Assembly: GCF_900115075.1 (NCBI RefSeq)
Contig: NZ_FOVG01000001.1
Span: 2,232,001-2,296,000, forward strand
Direction: 5' to 3'
Length of the DNA stretch: 64,000 bases
Origin: Candidatus Pantoea varia
Lineage (GTDB): Bacteria; Pseudomonadota; Gammaproteobacteria; Enterobacterales; Enterobacteriaceae
Shown: piece by piece, positions 44,362-52,796 of the stretch
Layout of the letters: the number at the start of each line of letters is the position of its first letter
Numbering within the stretch: position 1 is the first letter of the stretch
Translations under genes and position numbers: made by a program
The notes under the pieces: generated by a model
Databases searched by the model: none
What the model saw: only the letters and a program-made list of their open reading frames with translations
Told to the model about the DNA's origin: nothing

Positions 44362-45559
44362 ATCCTGCCTGACGGATGCGCGCAATCAGCGCATCCACAT
44401 CTTCTACGTGATCGGCCGCCAGAATTAGCGTGCGTCCCAGGTTAATTGCATTACGGATACAGTCGGTACGCATCGCCGGATCGGCAATCAGCTTCATATC
44501 CGCCACATGTGACATCCCCACCGTGCGGCGAATCAGTTCTGTCCCGCAGTAACCGATGGTATCGGCCCATACTTTACGCAGAAACGCTTCCGCATAGCCT
44601 GGATAAGCCAGCGCCTGATCGCGGGTTTTTTCTGCCGCCAGCGCCAGGAAGCCTGAAGCAAAGGTCGTCCAGAGGGTATGCACATCGCTGAGGCGCTGCT
44701 CACGTGCATCGGCAGCCTCACGCGGTGGCAGCAGACCCGGCAGGCCGCAGTAGTTAATCAGCAGGTTTCCTGCCGCAGTACCGACATCAAAACCGATGGG
44801 ACCAAAATAGCCAAATTCCGCATCAATCGCTTTCAGGCTACCATCAGCAACGAAAATCGAGCCGCTGTGAATATCCCCATGCAGCAGCGCTTCGGCATGG
44901 GCAAAGAAACGATGCTTAAGACCGCCCACCGCAATGCGTAGCGCATCATCATTGCGCAGGCTGGCGACCAGCGGTTCAAGTGCTTCGGGATAGCTGTTGC
45001 GCTCATGATGGGTGTAGGGATCGTTGAAGAAAAGATCTTCGGTGATTTCACACATTTCCGGATTAATGAAACGCGCCACTTCCGCTTTTTTCTGATGCGG
45101 ATGCAGGATGAAATCGGAAGTATGGAACAGGGTTTGTGCCAGATAGTCGCCTAACTGCTGAGCGGCTTCCGGATAGTAAGCGCCTTTCACCAGCTCGCCG
45201 CGCCAGATGCGATGGCTGGAGAGATCTTCCATCACCATTACCGCCAGCTCCGCATCATAATGCGTGATCTTTACGGTATGCTGCGGACAATATTTGTAGT
45301 GCTCGACCAGCGTCTGCGCTTCCAGCCGCGCACGATCCAGCGTCAGCGGCCAGGACTCCCCCACGCAGCGCACATAAGGCAGCGCCTGCTTAACGATGAC
45401 GCGACTGACGCCCTGATCGTCATAAATTTTAAACACCAGGTTGAGGTTGCCATCACCAATCTCTTCTGCGCTGCTCAGCGCGGCAGGATTGTCCACGCCG
45501 CCAAATTGTCGGGCATATTCCACAGCATCAGCAGCAGTAAAGGTACGGTATTGCGACAT
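44360..45559 (-). CDS. mtnK: 5-methylthioribose kinase MtnK
   Basis: A 399-residue kinase of methionine salvage, the same length as the Klebsiella enzyme. It makes 5-methylthioribose 1-phosphate from methylthioribose, a by-product of polyamine and quorum-signal synthesis. Phosphotransferase motifs: catalytic loop [13 protein letters not shown] (His, Asp) and metal aspartate in [17 protein letters not shown]; the N-terminal nucleotide loop [11 protein letters not shown]. Divergent from mtnA, with a MetJ-type operator between them. Confidence 0.95.
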   Translation of the reverse strand: MSQYRTFTAADAVEYARQFGGVDNPAALSSAEEIGDGNLNLVFKIYDDQGVSRVIVKQALPYVRCVGESWPLTLDRARLEAQTLVEHYKYCPQHTVKITHYDAELAVMVMEDLSSHRIWRGELVKGAYYPEAAQQLGDYLAQTLFHTSDFILHPHQKKAEVARFINPEMCEITEDLFFNDPYTHHERNSYPEALEPLVASLRNDDALRIAVGGLKHRFFAHAEALLHGDIHSGSIFVADGSLKAIDAEFGYFGPIGFDVGTAAGNLLINYCGLPGLLPPREAADAREQRLSDVHTLWTTFASGFLALAAEKTRDQALAYPGYAEAFLRKVWADTIGYCGTELIRRTVGMSHVADMKLIADPAMRTDCIRNAINLGRTLILAADHVEDVDALIARIRQAG

Positions 45560-45610
45560 TGCCTGTTCCTCATCATTCGAAGGGGGTAATTCAGGTGTAA
45601 TAAGCCGTTC

Positions 45611-45626
45611 AGACGTCTATACATCC
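45611..45626. promoter_or_regulatory. MetJ operator between mtnK and mtnA
   Basis: A perfect met box AGACGTCT (45611-45618) followed in phase by ATACATCC (5 of 8). MetJ binds two or more tandem 8-bp boxes with S-adenosylmethionine, so both divergent genes are probably repressed when methionine is plentiful. Confidence 0.8.
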
Positions 45627-45680
45627 GTTCAGCATGTTGGCACAATACGCATCATTAACGCAACATGGATTTCACCCACA

Positions 45681-46703
45681 ATGCAGACACTTAAAACCAC
45701 CAGCTTACAGGTTCGTGACAATCAGCTCTGGATTCTGGATCAGCAGGCACTGCCGCAGCAGAAGAACTGGCTGCCCGCGCACAGCGTGCCTCAACTGGTT
45801 GAACATATTCATGCGCTGCGGGTGCGCGGTGCACCGCTGATCGGCCTCTCCGCTGCATTGCTACTGGCGCTACTGGCAGAACAGGGACAGCCGCGCGCTG
45901 AACTGGCACAGGCGCTGGAGACCCTGCGCGCTGCGCGCCCTACCGCCGTCAACCTGATGAACAATCTTGACCGAATGAAAGTGGCGCTGGCTCAGCCGGA
46001 CTTTGCTCCTGCGCTGGCTCAGGAAGCCTGGCGGCTGGTGCAGGAGGATAAGCAACTGTGTGACGCCATCGCTGATGCGGGTTGCACGCTGGTGTTACCC
46101 AACAGCCAACTGCTGACTCACTGCAATACCGGTGGGCTCGCAACCGCTGGCGTCGGTACCGCGCTGGGCGTCATTGCCCGCGCCCATCAGCAGGGGCTGA
46201 TTAAGAATGTCTGGGTTGATGAAACCCGTCCGCTGTTACAGGGTGGCCGCTTAACCGCCTGGGAACTGGGCGAGCTGGCGGTTCCCTACACCCTGATTAC
46301 CGACTCTATGGCCGCCAGCCTGATGGCCCGTGGAGAGGTGAATGCGGTGTGGGTCGGCGCTGACCGCATTGCCGCCAACGGTGATGTCGCCAATAAGATC
46401 GGCACCTACAGTCTGGCGGTGCTGGCCCATTATCATCAGATCCCGTTTTACGTCGCGGCCCCGCATACCACGCTGGATCGCAGCTGTCCGGACGGCGCAG
46501 CGATTCCCATCGAGCAGCGCGCCGCCAGCGAAGTGACGGGCGTTGCCGGCAGTTTTGGCAGCGTACAGTGGGCGCCGGAAGCGGCGAAAGTCTATAACCC
46601 GGCGTTTGATGTCACGCCCGCCACCCTGATCAGCGGCTGGGTACTGGACACCGGCGTAGTCACGCCTGACCAGGTGCAGAACGGCATCTTCCAGCCGCAG
46701 TAA
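45681..46703 (+). CDS. mtnA: Methylthioribose-1-phosphate isomerase MtnA
   Basis: A 340-residue enzyme that isomerises methylthioribose 1-phosphate to the ribulose 1-phosphate. Start at ATG 45681 ([20 protein letters not shown]); the frame runs upstream but only this start fits the family. The eIF2B-like fold shows in [19 protein letters not shown]; catalytic Cys in [12 protein letters not shown] and Asp in [18 protein letters not shown]. Divergent from mtnK; convergent with mtnD. Confidence 0.95.
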   Translation: MQTLKTTSLQVRDNQLWILDQQALPQQKNWLPAHSVPQLVEHIHALRVRGAPLIGLSAALLLALLAEQGQPRAELAQALETLRAARPTAVNLMNNLDRMKVALAQPDFAPALAQEAWRLVQEDKQLCDAIADAGCTLVLPNSQLLTHCNTGGLATAGVGTALGVIARAHQQGLIKNVWVDETRPLLQGGRLTAWELGELAVPYTLITDSMAASLMARGEVNAVWVGADRIAANGDVANKIGTYSLAVLAHYHQIPFYVAAPHTTLDRSCPDGAAIPIEQRAASEVTGVAGSFGSVQWAPEAAKVYNPAFDVTPATLISGWVLDTGVVTPDQVQNGIFQPQ

Positions 46704-46711
46704 CGCTCTGC

Positions 46712-46741
46712 GAGGCGTTTGCCGCTTATCGCAAACGCCTC
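46712..46741. terminator. Hairpin between convergent mtnA and mtnD
   Basis: An 11-bp perfect stem GAGGCGTTTGC/GCAAACGCCTC with an 8-nt loop but no T tract on either side. It may act as a transcript-end or RNA-stability structure for both genes. Confidence 0.5.
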
Positions 46742-46759
46742 ACACCCTCGGCGGACAGA

Positions 46760-47302
46760 TTACGCCAGACGCGGATAGGCATCCGCAATCTTATCGCCGG
46801 TAAAGTTCGCTACCCAGCCTTCCTGATTATCGAAAATCCGGATCGCCGTGAAGTGCGGTGACGATCCCATATCAAACCAGTGCGGCGTTCCCGCCGGCAC
46901 CGAGATCAGATCGTTTTTTTCGCAGAGGATCTGCAGGATCTCGCCATCCAGATGCAGGCAGAACAGCCCGGCCCCCTCAACAAAGAAACGAACCTCATCT
47001 TCGCCGTGCGTATGTTCAGAGAGAAACTTTTCACGCAGCACGTTTTTTTGCGGATTATCGGCACGCATACTGATCACGTCCCAGCTCTGATAGCCCTTCT
47101 CCGCCACCAGCCGATCGATCGCATGCTGATAGGCGTTGATCACCATTGCGGGATCCGGGTTTTCACCCAAATCGCGATCGGCTTCCCAGCGCTCAAAACG
47201 GACGCCTTTGGCGTTCAGGCGATCACGAATCGCTTCTGCGTCAGTGCTATGCCACACCGGCTGGCTGGCTTCGCGGTCGGTAAAAATAGTCAGTGCGCTC
47301 AT
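46760..47302 (-). CDS. mtnD: Acireductone dioxygenase MtnD
   Basis: A 180-residue cupin metalloenzyme. With iron it turns acireductone into 4-methylthio-2-oxobutanoate (the methionine precursor) and formate; with nickel it gives an off-pathway product. Metal ligands lie in [13 protein letters not shown] (two His and Glu) and TPHWFDMG (His). Third gene of mtnBCD, one base after the mtnC stop codon. Confidence 0.95.
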   Translation of the reverse strand: MSALTIFTDREASQPVWHSTDAEAIRDRLNAKGVRFERWEADRDLGENPDPAMVINAYQHAIDRLVAEKGYQSWDVISMRADNPQKNVLREKFLSEHTHGEDEVRFFVEGAGLFCLHLDGEILQILCEKNDLISVPAGTPHWFDMGSSPHFTAIRIFDNQEGWVANFTGDKIADAYPRLA

Positions 47303-47303
47303 C

Positions 47304-47987
47304 CTAAATCGACTCCGGGTTAATCTGGGAAAAATCCGTCACCTGACGATGGCGGCTCTCGTCGTCCGCATCGCCACGCAGTAATTGCAACGTCTGCCAG
47401 CCTGCCTCTGCGGCGGCATCCAGCTCCTGGTGAATATCGGAGAGAAACAGCAGTTGCTCCGCTGGCTGACCTATTTCAGCGGCGATAGCGCGATAAGCCG
47501 CCACGTCGCGTTTGGCGCCGACGTGGGTGTCAAAATAGCCGCTGAACAGGCCAGTAATATCACCTTCGTCGCTGTAGCCAAATAACAATTTCTGCGCCGC
47601 AACCGAGCCGGAGGAATATACATACAGTTCAATACCCTGCGCCTTCCAGCGGGTCAGCGCAGGCAGCACGTCGGGATAGAGATGACCGGTAAAATTGCCA
47701 TTCACGTAGCCATCGCGCCAGATCATGCCCTGCAGCGCCTTCAGGCCGGTGGATTTGCGATCCTGGTCCATAAAGCCCAGCAGAATGTCCGTCACGGCGG
47801 CCAGATCGGCCTGCGGCTGACCGGCCTCTTCACGCACCGACTGCAGTGCTGCGGCGACCTCAGGCTGGTGCGCATTATCACGCAGGAAGTCCGGCAGATG
47901 CTGACGGGCATAGGGAAACAGGATGTTATGTACAAAGCGGATATCGCTGGTAGTGCCTTCGATATCAGTAACAATGGCGTGAATCAT
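47304..47987 (-). CDS. mtnC: Enolase-phosphatase MtnC
   Basis: A 227-residue HAD-family bifunctional enzyme that enolises and dephosphorylates 2,3-diketo-5-methylthiopentyl 1-phosphate to acireductone. Motif I is [16 protein letters not shown], motif [15 protein letters not shown], motif [16 protein letters not shown]. Overlaps mtnB by four bases. Confidence 0.95.
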   Translation of the reverse strand: MIHAIVTDIEGTTSDIRFVHNILFPYARQHLPDFLRDNAHQPEVAAALQSVREEAGQPQADLAAVTDILLGFMDQDRKSTGLKALQGMIWRDGYVNGNFTGHLYPDVLPALTRWKAQGIELYVYSSGSVAAQKLLFGYSDEGDITGLFSGYFDTHVGAKRDVAAYRAIAAEIGQPAEQLLFLSDIHQELDAAAEAGWQTLQLLRGDADDESRHRQVTDFSQINPESI

Positions 47988-48598
47988 GCTTTCTCCAGCA
48001 GGCGGCGTTGACGTTCACATTCAAATAAAAATTCCAGACCTTCCAGATGACGGCGCGCTTCGCTGACATCCCGGCCCCAGCAGGTTAAGCCGTGGCCGCG
48101 CAGCAGGAAGCCGTAGCGCAGCGGAAAGCGGGCGGCGTAATCTTCGATTTCTGACGCCAGCGCCGCGATGTCCTGGCTGTTGTCGAATACGGGAATCGCC
48201 AGCGTATCCAGATGGGTGTGCTGGCCGGTTAATGATTTCTGCATCTCATAGCCGTGCAGCAGCAGCGCCGCGCCCTGCTCTACCCGCGACAGCACCGTCG
48301 AATTCACCGTGTGGGTATGCAGCACCGCGCCCGCCTCGGGGAAGAGGCGATAGACCATCGTGTGCAGCCCGGTTTCTGCCGACGGCTTACGGTCAGAAAG
48401 CGACTGGCTGGTGGCAATATCGACCTCGATAAAGTCATCCCGCGTCAGCGTGCCTTTATCTTTGCCTGATTCGCTCAGCAGGCAGACATGTTCATCGCGG
48501 CGCACGGACATATTCCCGCCGGTGGCCGGTGCCCAGCCTTTTGCGCCAATCCAGTGACAGGCGGTGACCAGCTGATCTAATGGAAGACTCTGCGACAT
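47984..48598 (-). CDS. mtnB: Methylthioribulose-1-phosphate dehydratase MtnB
   Basis: A 204-residue class II aldolase-fold zinc enzyme of methionine salvage. Metal-binding histidines in [12 protein letters not shown] and [11 protein letters not shown]; the N-terminal [12 protein letters not shown] block is typical. Start at 48598 behind AAGGAACC. First gene of mtnBCD; a possible promoter (TTGAAC-N17-TACCTG on the minus strand, 48636-48664) lies in the short gap behind the immunity gene. No clear met box there. Confidence 0.95.
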   Translation of the reverse strand: MSQSLPLDQLVTACHWIGAKGWAPATGGNMSVRRDEHVCLLSESGKDKGTLTRDDFIEVDIATSQSLSDRKPSAETGLHTMVYRLFPEAGAVLHTHTVNSTVLSRVEQGAALLLHGYEMQKSLTGQHTHLDTLAIPVFDNSQDIAALASEIEDYAARFPLRYGFLLRGHGLTCWGRDVSEARRHLEGLEFLFECERQRRLLEKA

Positions 48599-48677
48599 AA
48601 AGGTTCCTTGCGGTGAAAGGTGATTCCGGGTGGCTCAGGTAACGGTCAGGGATGTGATGTTCAATTCACCCAGGCCA

Positions 48678-48977
48678 TCAAGCCAGGAGTGACTCTTCCC
48701 AGGTTTTTCTTAAACTCACGACATAATCAAACAGGCCCTGAGCATCTAAGTCATCTTCGTCAATCAGGTCAGGATTAGAGCAATAAGAATCAACAGCTGA
48801 GAATACCGAGTCAAAATAACGTTGTGTATCTTTGTTTTGTTTATCCGCTGTATCAGCATCTCTGTGTTCACGCCATGCGTTTAAGTATTTTTCCTCAAAC
48901 TCTGGCGCCGAAACAGCACCTGAAACAAACGCATCGATTAGGGCTAACATATCTGCTTCGCTTTGATCAGTAGACAT
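48678..48977 (-). CDS. Colicin-D-type immunity protein
   Basis: A 99-residue, very acidic helical protein (MSTDQSEADMLALIDAFVSG, EFEEKYLNAWREHRDAD, DLIDEDDLDAQGLFDYVVSL). This is the pattern of the colicin-immunity (ImmD-like, PF09204-type) family that plugs the tRNase active site. I chose ATG 48977 behind GAAGGT; a GTG at 48986 is an alternative. It overlaps the toxin's 3' end by 11 bp, so translation is coupled and the cell is protected as soon as toxin is made. Confidence 0.78.
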   Translation of the reverse strand: MSTDQSEADMLALIDAFVSGAVSAPEFEEKYLNAWREHRDADTADKQNKDTQRYFDSVFSAVDSYCSNPDLIDEDDLDAQGLFDYVVSLRKTWEESLLA

Positions 48978-49347
48978 TACCTTCACCTTTCAGATCGGAA
49001 ATTTGAGTTTCGGATAACTTCCATCCAGAGATGAAATTACCATCAGGTTTAGTCATTACATCAATTTTAGTTTCAGGATTGTAGTAGTGGTTAACATCCT
49101 GATTCCATCGGTATTTACCGGCGATTTTTTGTGTCAGTGGATCATCTATATGCGCTTTGAGTGTCTGTTCATATGACTTCAATCCTTCGGCATTGGGAGT
49201 GCCCGACAGGTTGAAATCCACAGCGTGCTTGAATTTTTTCTGTAGCTGTCTGGTTTCAAAATTAACAAATTCTGATGGAGGTGGCTTAGGTACTTTTGAT
49301 AACGCAGACAGATTTTCTAATTCGCTTACCGTTCTCAGCCTACCCAT
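48967..49347 (-). CDS. Colicin-D-type tRNase toxin domain (C-terminal part)
   Basis: A 126-residue frame whose C-terminal about 95 residues match the colicin D nuclease, which cuts the anticodon loop of tRNA-Arg. The known active-site set is intact: KFKHAVD (Lys38, Lys40, His41, Asp44, equivalent to colicin D Lys608, Lys610, His611, Asp614) and FISGWK (Ser107, Trp109, equivalent to Ser677 and Trp679). The frame continues upstream of ATG 49347 as AQTGASVAAGLAMGRLR, a pretoxin-like linker, so the ATG is probably not the true start: the N-terminal domain sits in the other frame (next entry). The immunity gene follows. Confidence 0.82.
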   Translation of the reverse strand: MGRLRTVSELENLSALSKVPKPPPSEFVNFETRQLQKKFKHAVDFNLSGTPNAEGLKSYEQTLKAHIDDPLTQKIAGKYRWNQDVNHYYNPETKIDVMTKPDGNFISGWKLSETQISDLKGEGNVY

Positions 49348-49361
49348 TGCAAGACCTGCCG

Positions 49362-49955
49362 CTACAGAGGCGCCGGTCTGAGCAGACCTTTGTTATCCAT
49401 GATCTGATCGAAACCGGCTGGAGCATCGCCGCCGAGCTGTCCGGCGATCTTTTTGAATCCCTCGATATTGCCGTTATAAATTCCGCCAGCAGCCAACAGC
49501 CGGCCCGCGGCTTTGCTGTTGATGGTTTTTGCTGCCTGAGCATGTTGCATCGGTGCAGCAGGGCGCACGTGATATACAGGGCGTTTCAGTTGCCAGGCTA
49601 TGAGGTGGTTGAGCCGGGAGCGAAGTAACAGAGGCAGGTCATCGGCAAGGCCGCCAGATGTCGTCAGCACACCAGAGCTGGCATAGCCGATAATATTTTG
49701 TCTCAGCAGAACGAGCTGCCCGGATTTGATGTCGTCCAGCGTGTCACGGTATGCCATCCAGGGACGCTGCCAGTGGAACTTATGATACCGGCTGACAAAA
49801 AGGGTGTAGCCCTGCGGCAAATCCCACTCCTGGATGATGCGGTTTGGCAACGCGGTATTTGCAAGATCTCGTGCCGCCGTTTCCGGGTGGATAATGTGGG
49901 GAATGTCCTCAAGGCAGATGTCGTCCAGTGACTTTGCCTGACTGTAATGAAGCAT
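49362..49955 (-). CDS. N-terminal part of the colicin-D-type toxin protein, out of frame with its nuclease
   Basis: A 197-residue frame starting at ATG 49955 behind AAAAGGGAC. The first about 125 residues (LDDICLEDIPHIIHPETAAR; GYTLFVSRYHKFHWQRPWMA) form a domain I do not recognise. The last part (AAGGIYNGNIEGFKKIAGQL, GFDQIMDNKGL) looks like the glycine-rich pretoxin linker of polymorphic toxins. It stops at TAG, but after DNKGL a shift of -1 would continue directly into the linker and nuclease. So it is either a frameshifted toxin gene or one that needs a recoding event. Delivery route unknown; no secretion signal or PAAR domain seen. Confidence 0.55.
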   Translation of the reverse strand: MLHYSQAKSLDDICLEDIPHIIHPETAARDLANTALPNRIIQEWDLPQGYTLFVSRYHKFHWQRPWMAYRDTLDDIKSGQLVLLRQNIIGYASSGVLTTSGGLADDLPLLLRSRLNHLIAWQLKRPVYHVRPAAPMQHAQAAKTINSKAAGRLLAAGGIYNGNIEGFKKIAGQLGGDAPAGFDQIMDNKGLLRPAPL

Positions 49956-49965
49956 AATGTCCCTT

Positions 49966-50133
49966 TTACGCTGCCGTTATGTGCCCAATTATCAGGCATT
50001 CCTGACAACAGGCGAAGAAGCCCTGATATCCCCGTGGTGGGTACACCAGCAGGCGGGGAGCGGAGCGACTGGCATCAGGCTGTTCTGTTGTAGTCAGAAT
50101 TTTGTGGATGTAGTGCCAGACCCGGGTAATCAC
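49966..50133 (-). CDS. Possible small leader ORF before the toxin gene
   Basis: A 55-residue open frame from GTG 50133 (VITRVWHYIHKILTTTEQPD... ending LIIGHITAA) that stops 10 bp before the toxin start. Composition looks protein-like and the position is operonic, but it has no clear ribosome-binding site and I recognise no family. It could be a remnant of a longer upstream toxin part or chance. Confidence 0.3.
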   Translation of the reverse strand: MITRVWHYIHKILTTTEQPDASRSAPRLLVYPPRGYQGFFACCQECLIIGHITAA

Positions 50134-50149
50134 ACGTCACCGCGAATAC

Positions 50150-50430
50150 TAACGACGCTAACGCGCGGAACATGGCGCATGTAAATGCTAAATGATCCGT
50201 GTGTCAGCAAGGCGGCTAGCGCGCTTATCCCGGGGAGCTTACAGGAGTAAGTGACTCGGTTAAGCAAGCGCTGCCAACAACGCTGTCGCGCGGAACAAGG
50301 CGCATGTAAATGCTAAATGATCCGTGTGTCAGCAAGGCGGCTAGCGCGCTTATCCCGGGGAGCTTACAGGAGTAAGTGACTCGGGTAAGCAAGCGCTGCC
50401 AACGACGCTGACGCGCGGATCATGACGCAT
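50150..50430. repeat. 125-bp tandem repeat, two full copies plus partial ends
   Basis: Copies at 50162-50286 and 50287-50411 differ at only a few bases; a third partial copy begins at 50412 (CGCGCGGATCATG). Each unit contains an inverted core, GGGGAGCTTACAGGAGTAAG, and GCAAGCGCTGCCAAC. The core resembles an intergenic palindromic repeat common in Enterobacterales (CACTTACTnnTGTAAGCTCC on the other strand). It lies between the toxin cassette and mtnE. Confidence 0.8.
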
Positions 50431-50432
50431 TT

Positions 50433-50448
50433 AGCCGTCTAAGCGTCT
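50433..50448. promoter_or_regulatory. MetJ operator upstream of mtnE
   Basis: Two adjacent met boxes: AGCCGTCT (7 of 8 to AGACGTCT) and AAGCGTCT (6 of 8). They lie 86 bp upstream of mtnE, immediately after the tandem repeat. Confidence 0.75.
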
Positions 50449-50533
50449 TGATTGCCAAATACTACCATCCTGTTTATAGTGGCACAAACCCCGGGTGACT
50501 CCGCATTAATCTTCGCGCTTAAGGCCTGACATC

Positions 50534-51694
50534 ATGACGCAGCACAACCTGATCCCCGAGAGCAAACTTCCTTTGCTCGGCACCACGATTTTCAGCCAGA
50601 TGAGTGCGCTGGCACAGCAGCATAACGCCATCAATTTGTCTCAGGGCTTTCCCGATTTTAGCGGTCCGGACTATCTGCAGCAGCGGCTGGCGTATCACGT
50701 CAGCCAGGGCGCGAACCAGTATGCACCGATGACCGGTGCGCTGCCGTTGCGTGAGGCGATTGCCGAGAAAACCGCGCGGCTTTATGACTATCGTCCGGAT
50801 GTCGAAACGGAGATTACGGTGACGGCGGGCGCAACCGAAGCGCTCTATGCGGCGATTACCGCGCTGGTGCGGCCGGGCGATGAGGTCATCTGCTTTGATC
50901 CCAGCTACGACAGTTATGCGCCTGCGGTAGAGTTGTCGGGCGGCGTCATGAAGCGCATGACGCTGCAGCCGCCCGCTTTCCGGGTGGACTGGCAGGCGTT
51001 TGCTGCGCTGCTGAGTGATAAAACCCGGCTGGTGATCCTGAATACGCCGCACAACCCCTCGGCTACCGTCTGGCAGCAGACCGATTTCACCGCGCTGTGG
51101 CAGGCGATTGCTGCGCACCCAATCTATGTGCTGAGCGACGAAGTCTATGAGCACATCTGCTTCGATGAGGCGGGACACGCCAGCGTGCTGGCACATCCTG
51201 ATCTGCGTCAGCGCGCCATCGCAGTGTCGTCGTTCGGCAAGACTTTCCACATGACCGGCTGGAAAGTGGGCTATTGCATTGCCCCTGCGGCAATCAGCGC
51301 TGAACTGCGCAAAGTGCATCAGTACCTGACCTTCTCGGTCAATACCCCGGCGCAACTGGCAATCGCCGATATGCTGCGTGAGCATCCGGAACACTATCTT
51401 GAGCTGCCAGCGTTTTATCGCGATCGCCGCGATCGGCTGGCGACGGCGCTCAGCAACAGCCGCTTTAAGGTGCTGCCCTGCGAAGGCACCTACTTTTTAC
51501 TGGTCGATTACAGCGCCATCTCCGATCTGGATGATGTCAGTTTCTGCCAGTGGCTGACCCGTGAAGTCGGCGTCGCCGCGATTCCACTGTCGGTGTTCTG
51601 CGCCGATGCCTTTCCCCATAAACTGATCCGCCTCTGTTTTGCCAAACAGCCGGCGACGTTAGATGCCGCCGCGGAGCGCTTATGTCAGCTTTGA
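50534..51694 (+). CDS. mtnE: Methionine aminotransferase MtnE (YbdL-like)
   Basis: A 386-residue class I PLP aminotransferase. Last step of methionine salvage: amino transfer to 4-methylthio-2-oxobutanoate. The PLP lysine lies in SSFGKTFHMTGWKVGY; other blocks are NTPHNPSATVW and the C-terminal arginine in LIRLCFAK. Length and sequence follow E. coli YbdL, which prefers methionine and aromatic residues. Overlaps yafV by 13 bp, so the two are translated together; a MetJ operator lies upstream. Confidence 0.92.
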   Translation: MTQHNLIPESKLPLLGTTIFSQMSALAQQHNAINLSQGFPDFSGPDYLQQRLAYHVSQGANQYAPMTGALPLREAIAEKTARLYDYRPDVETEITVTAGATEALYAAITALVRPGDEVICFDPSYDSYAPAVELSGGVMKRMTLQPPAFRVDWQAFAALLSDKTRLVILNTPHNPSATVWQQTDFTALWQAIAAHPIYVLSDEVYEHICFDEAGHASVLAHPDLRQRAIAVSSFGKTFHMTGWKVGYCIAPAAISAELRKVHQYLTFSVNTPAQLAIADMLREHPEHYLELPAFYRDRRDRLATALSNSRFKVLPCEGTYFLLVDYSAISDLDDVSFCQWLTREVGVAAIPLSVFCADAFPHKLIRLCFAKQPATLDAAAERLCQL

Positions 51695-52449
51695 AAATCA
51701 CGCTATTGCAGGAAACGCTGAACTGGATGGATGGCGAGGCCAACCTGCGCCATTTTGACGAGCAACTGGCCGGACTCACCGGACGCGATCTGATTGTCCT
51801 GCCAGAGATGTTTACTACCGGGTTTGCGATGGAGGCGGCGAAACGCTCGCTGCCAGAGGAGACGGTCATAGAGTGGCTGCATCAGCATGCCCGTCGCACC
51901 GATGCCCTGGTCGGCGGCAGTGCGGCGATCCAGACAGAACACGGCGCGGTAAATCGTTTCCTGCTGGTCGAGCCCGATGGGACGCTGCATCAGTATGATA
52001 AGCGTCACCTGTTCCGCATGGCGGACGAGCATCACCACTATCTGCCTGGCGAACAGCGGCAGGTGTTTGAGTGGCGCGGCTGGCGCATTCTGCCGCAAAT
52101 CTGTTACGACCTGCGCTTCCCGGTCTTCTCGCGCAACCGCAATGATTACGATCTGGCGCTCTATGTCGCCAACTGGCCTGCACCGCGTGCACTGCACTGG
52201 CAGGCGCTGCTGTTAGCGCGGGCGATTGAAAATCAGGTTTATGTGGCAGGCTGTAACCGCGTTGGCAGTGACGGCAATCAGCATCAATACAGTGGCGACA
52301 GTCAGATTATTTCACCGCAGGGGGAGATCCTCTGCGCGGGCGAGCCGCATCAGCGCGCCCGTCTGGATGCCGGGCTGTCACTGGACGCGCTCAATGCTTA
52401 CCGCGAGCGTTTCCCGGCCTGGCAGGATGCGGACCGCTTTTCGCTGTAA
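51682..52449 (+). CDS. yafV: Omega-amidase YafV (nitrilase family)
   Basis: A 255-residue carbon-nitrogen hydrolase with the Glu-Lys-Cys triad: LPEMFTTGF, YDKRHLFRM and ICYDLRFPVF. YafV hydrolyses 2-oxoglutaramate, the product when glutamine is the amino donor in transamination. Pairing with mtnE (13-bp overlap) supports a glutamine transaminase/omega-amidase route that pulls methionine formation forward. In E. coli yafV lies next to fadE; here the mtn genes separate them. Confidence 0.92.
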   Translation: MSALKITLLQETLNWMDGEANLRHFDEQLAGLTGRDLIVLPEMFTTGFAMEAAKRSLPEETVIEWLHQHARRTDALVGGSAAIQTEHGAVNRFLLVEPDGTLHQYDKRHLFRMADEHHHYLPGEQRQVFEWRGWRILPQICYDLRFPVFSRNRNDYDLALYVANWPAPRALHWQALLLARAIENQVYVAGCNRVGSDGNQHQYSGDSQIISPQGEILCAGEPHQRARLDAGLSLDALNAYRERFPAWQDADRFSL

Positions 52450-52460
52450 ACCGCCACCGG

Positions 52461-52796
52461 TTAGCTTCCGCGATAGGTTGACCACGACCAGGGCGAAATC
52501 AGAAATGGCAGGTGGAAGTGGCTGCCCGCCTCGGCAATGACAAAATCGATCTGCGCGCTGACGTAGAGTGCATCCCGACCGGCGACGGCAAAATAGTCGC
52601 CAATTTCCGCCGTCAAACGGTAATGGCCAGGCGTCAGCGGCTCAGGCGTCAGATCTTTCAGACGCCCGTCGCAGTCCGTTTCACCCTGTGAAATCGGAAA
52701 CCAGCCTTCCGGGCTGTTCTGCTCCAGTGAAATCGCCACGCCGCTCGCCGGTTTGCCCAGCGCTGTATCGAGAATATGGGTCGTTACGGTACTCAT
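52461..52796 (-). CDS. uraH: 5-hydroxyisourate hydrolase (transthyretin-like)
   Basis: A 111-residue transthyretin-fold enzyme that opens 5-hydroxyisourate, the product of urate oxidation. Signatures: N-terminal THILDTALGKPA (with a catalytic His), a GRLKDL-type middle with conserved Arg, and the C-terminal tetrapeptide YRGS. No periplasmic signal, so cytoplasmic. Overlaps uraD by four bases, last gene of the leftward purine operon; convergent with yafV. Confidence 0.94.
   Translation of the reverse strand: MSTVTTHILDTALGKPASGVAISLEQNSPEGWFPISQGETDCDGRLKDLTPEPLTPGHYRLTAEIGDYFAVAGRDALYVSAQIDFVIAEAGSHFHLPFLISPWSWSTYRGS

Noticed and set aside
49362-49400. Classical -1 programmed frameshift signal at the toxin split
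   Set aside because: No X-XXY-YYZ slippery heptamer is present in the zero frame (AAC AAA GGT). Only a small palindrome is there, so I report an apparent frameshift, not proven recoding.
50150-50430. CRISPR-like array
   Set aside because: Units of 125 bp in direct tandem with no spacers and no cas genes.
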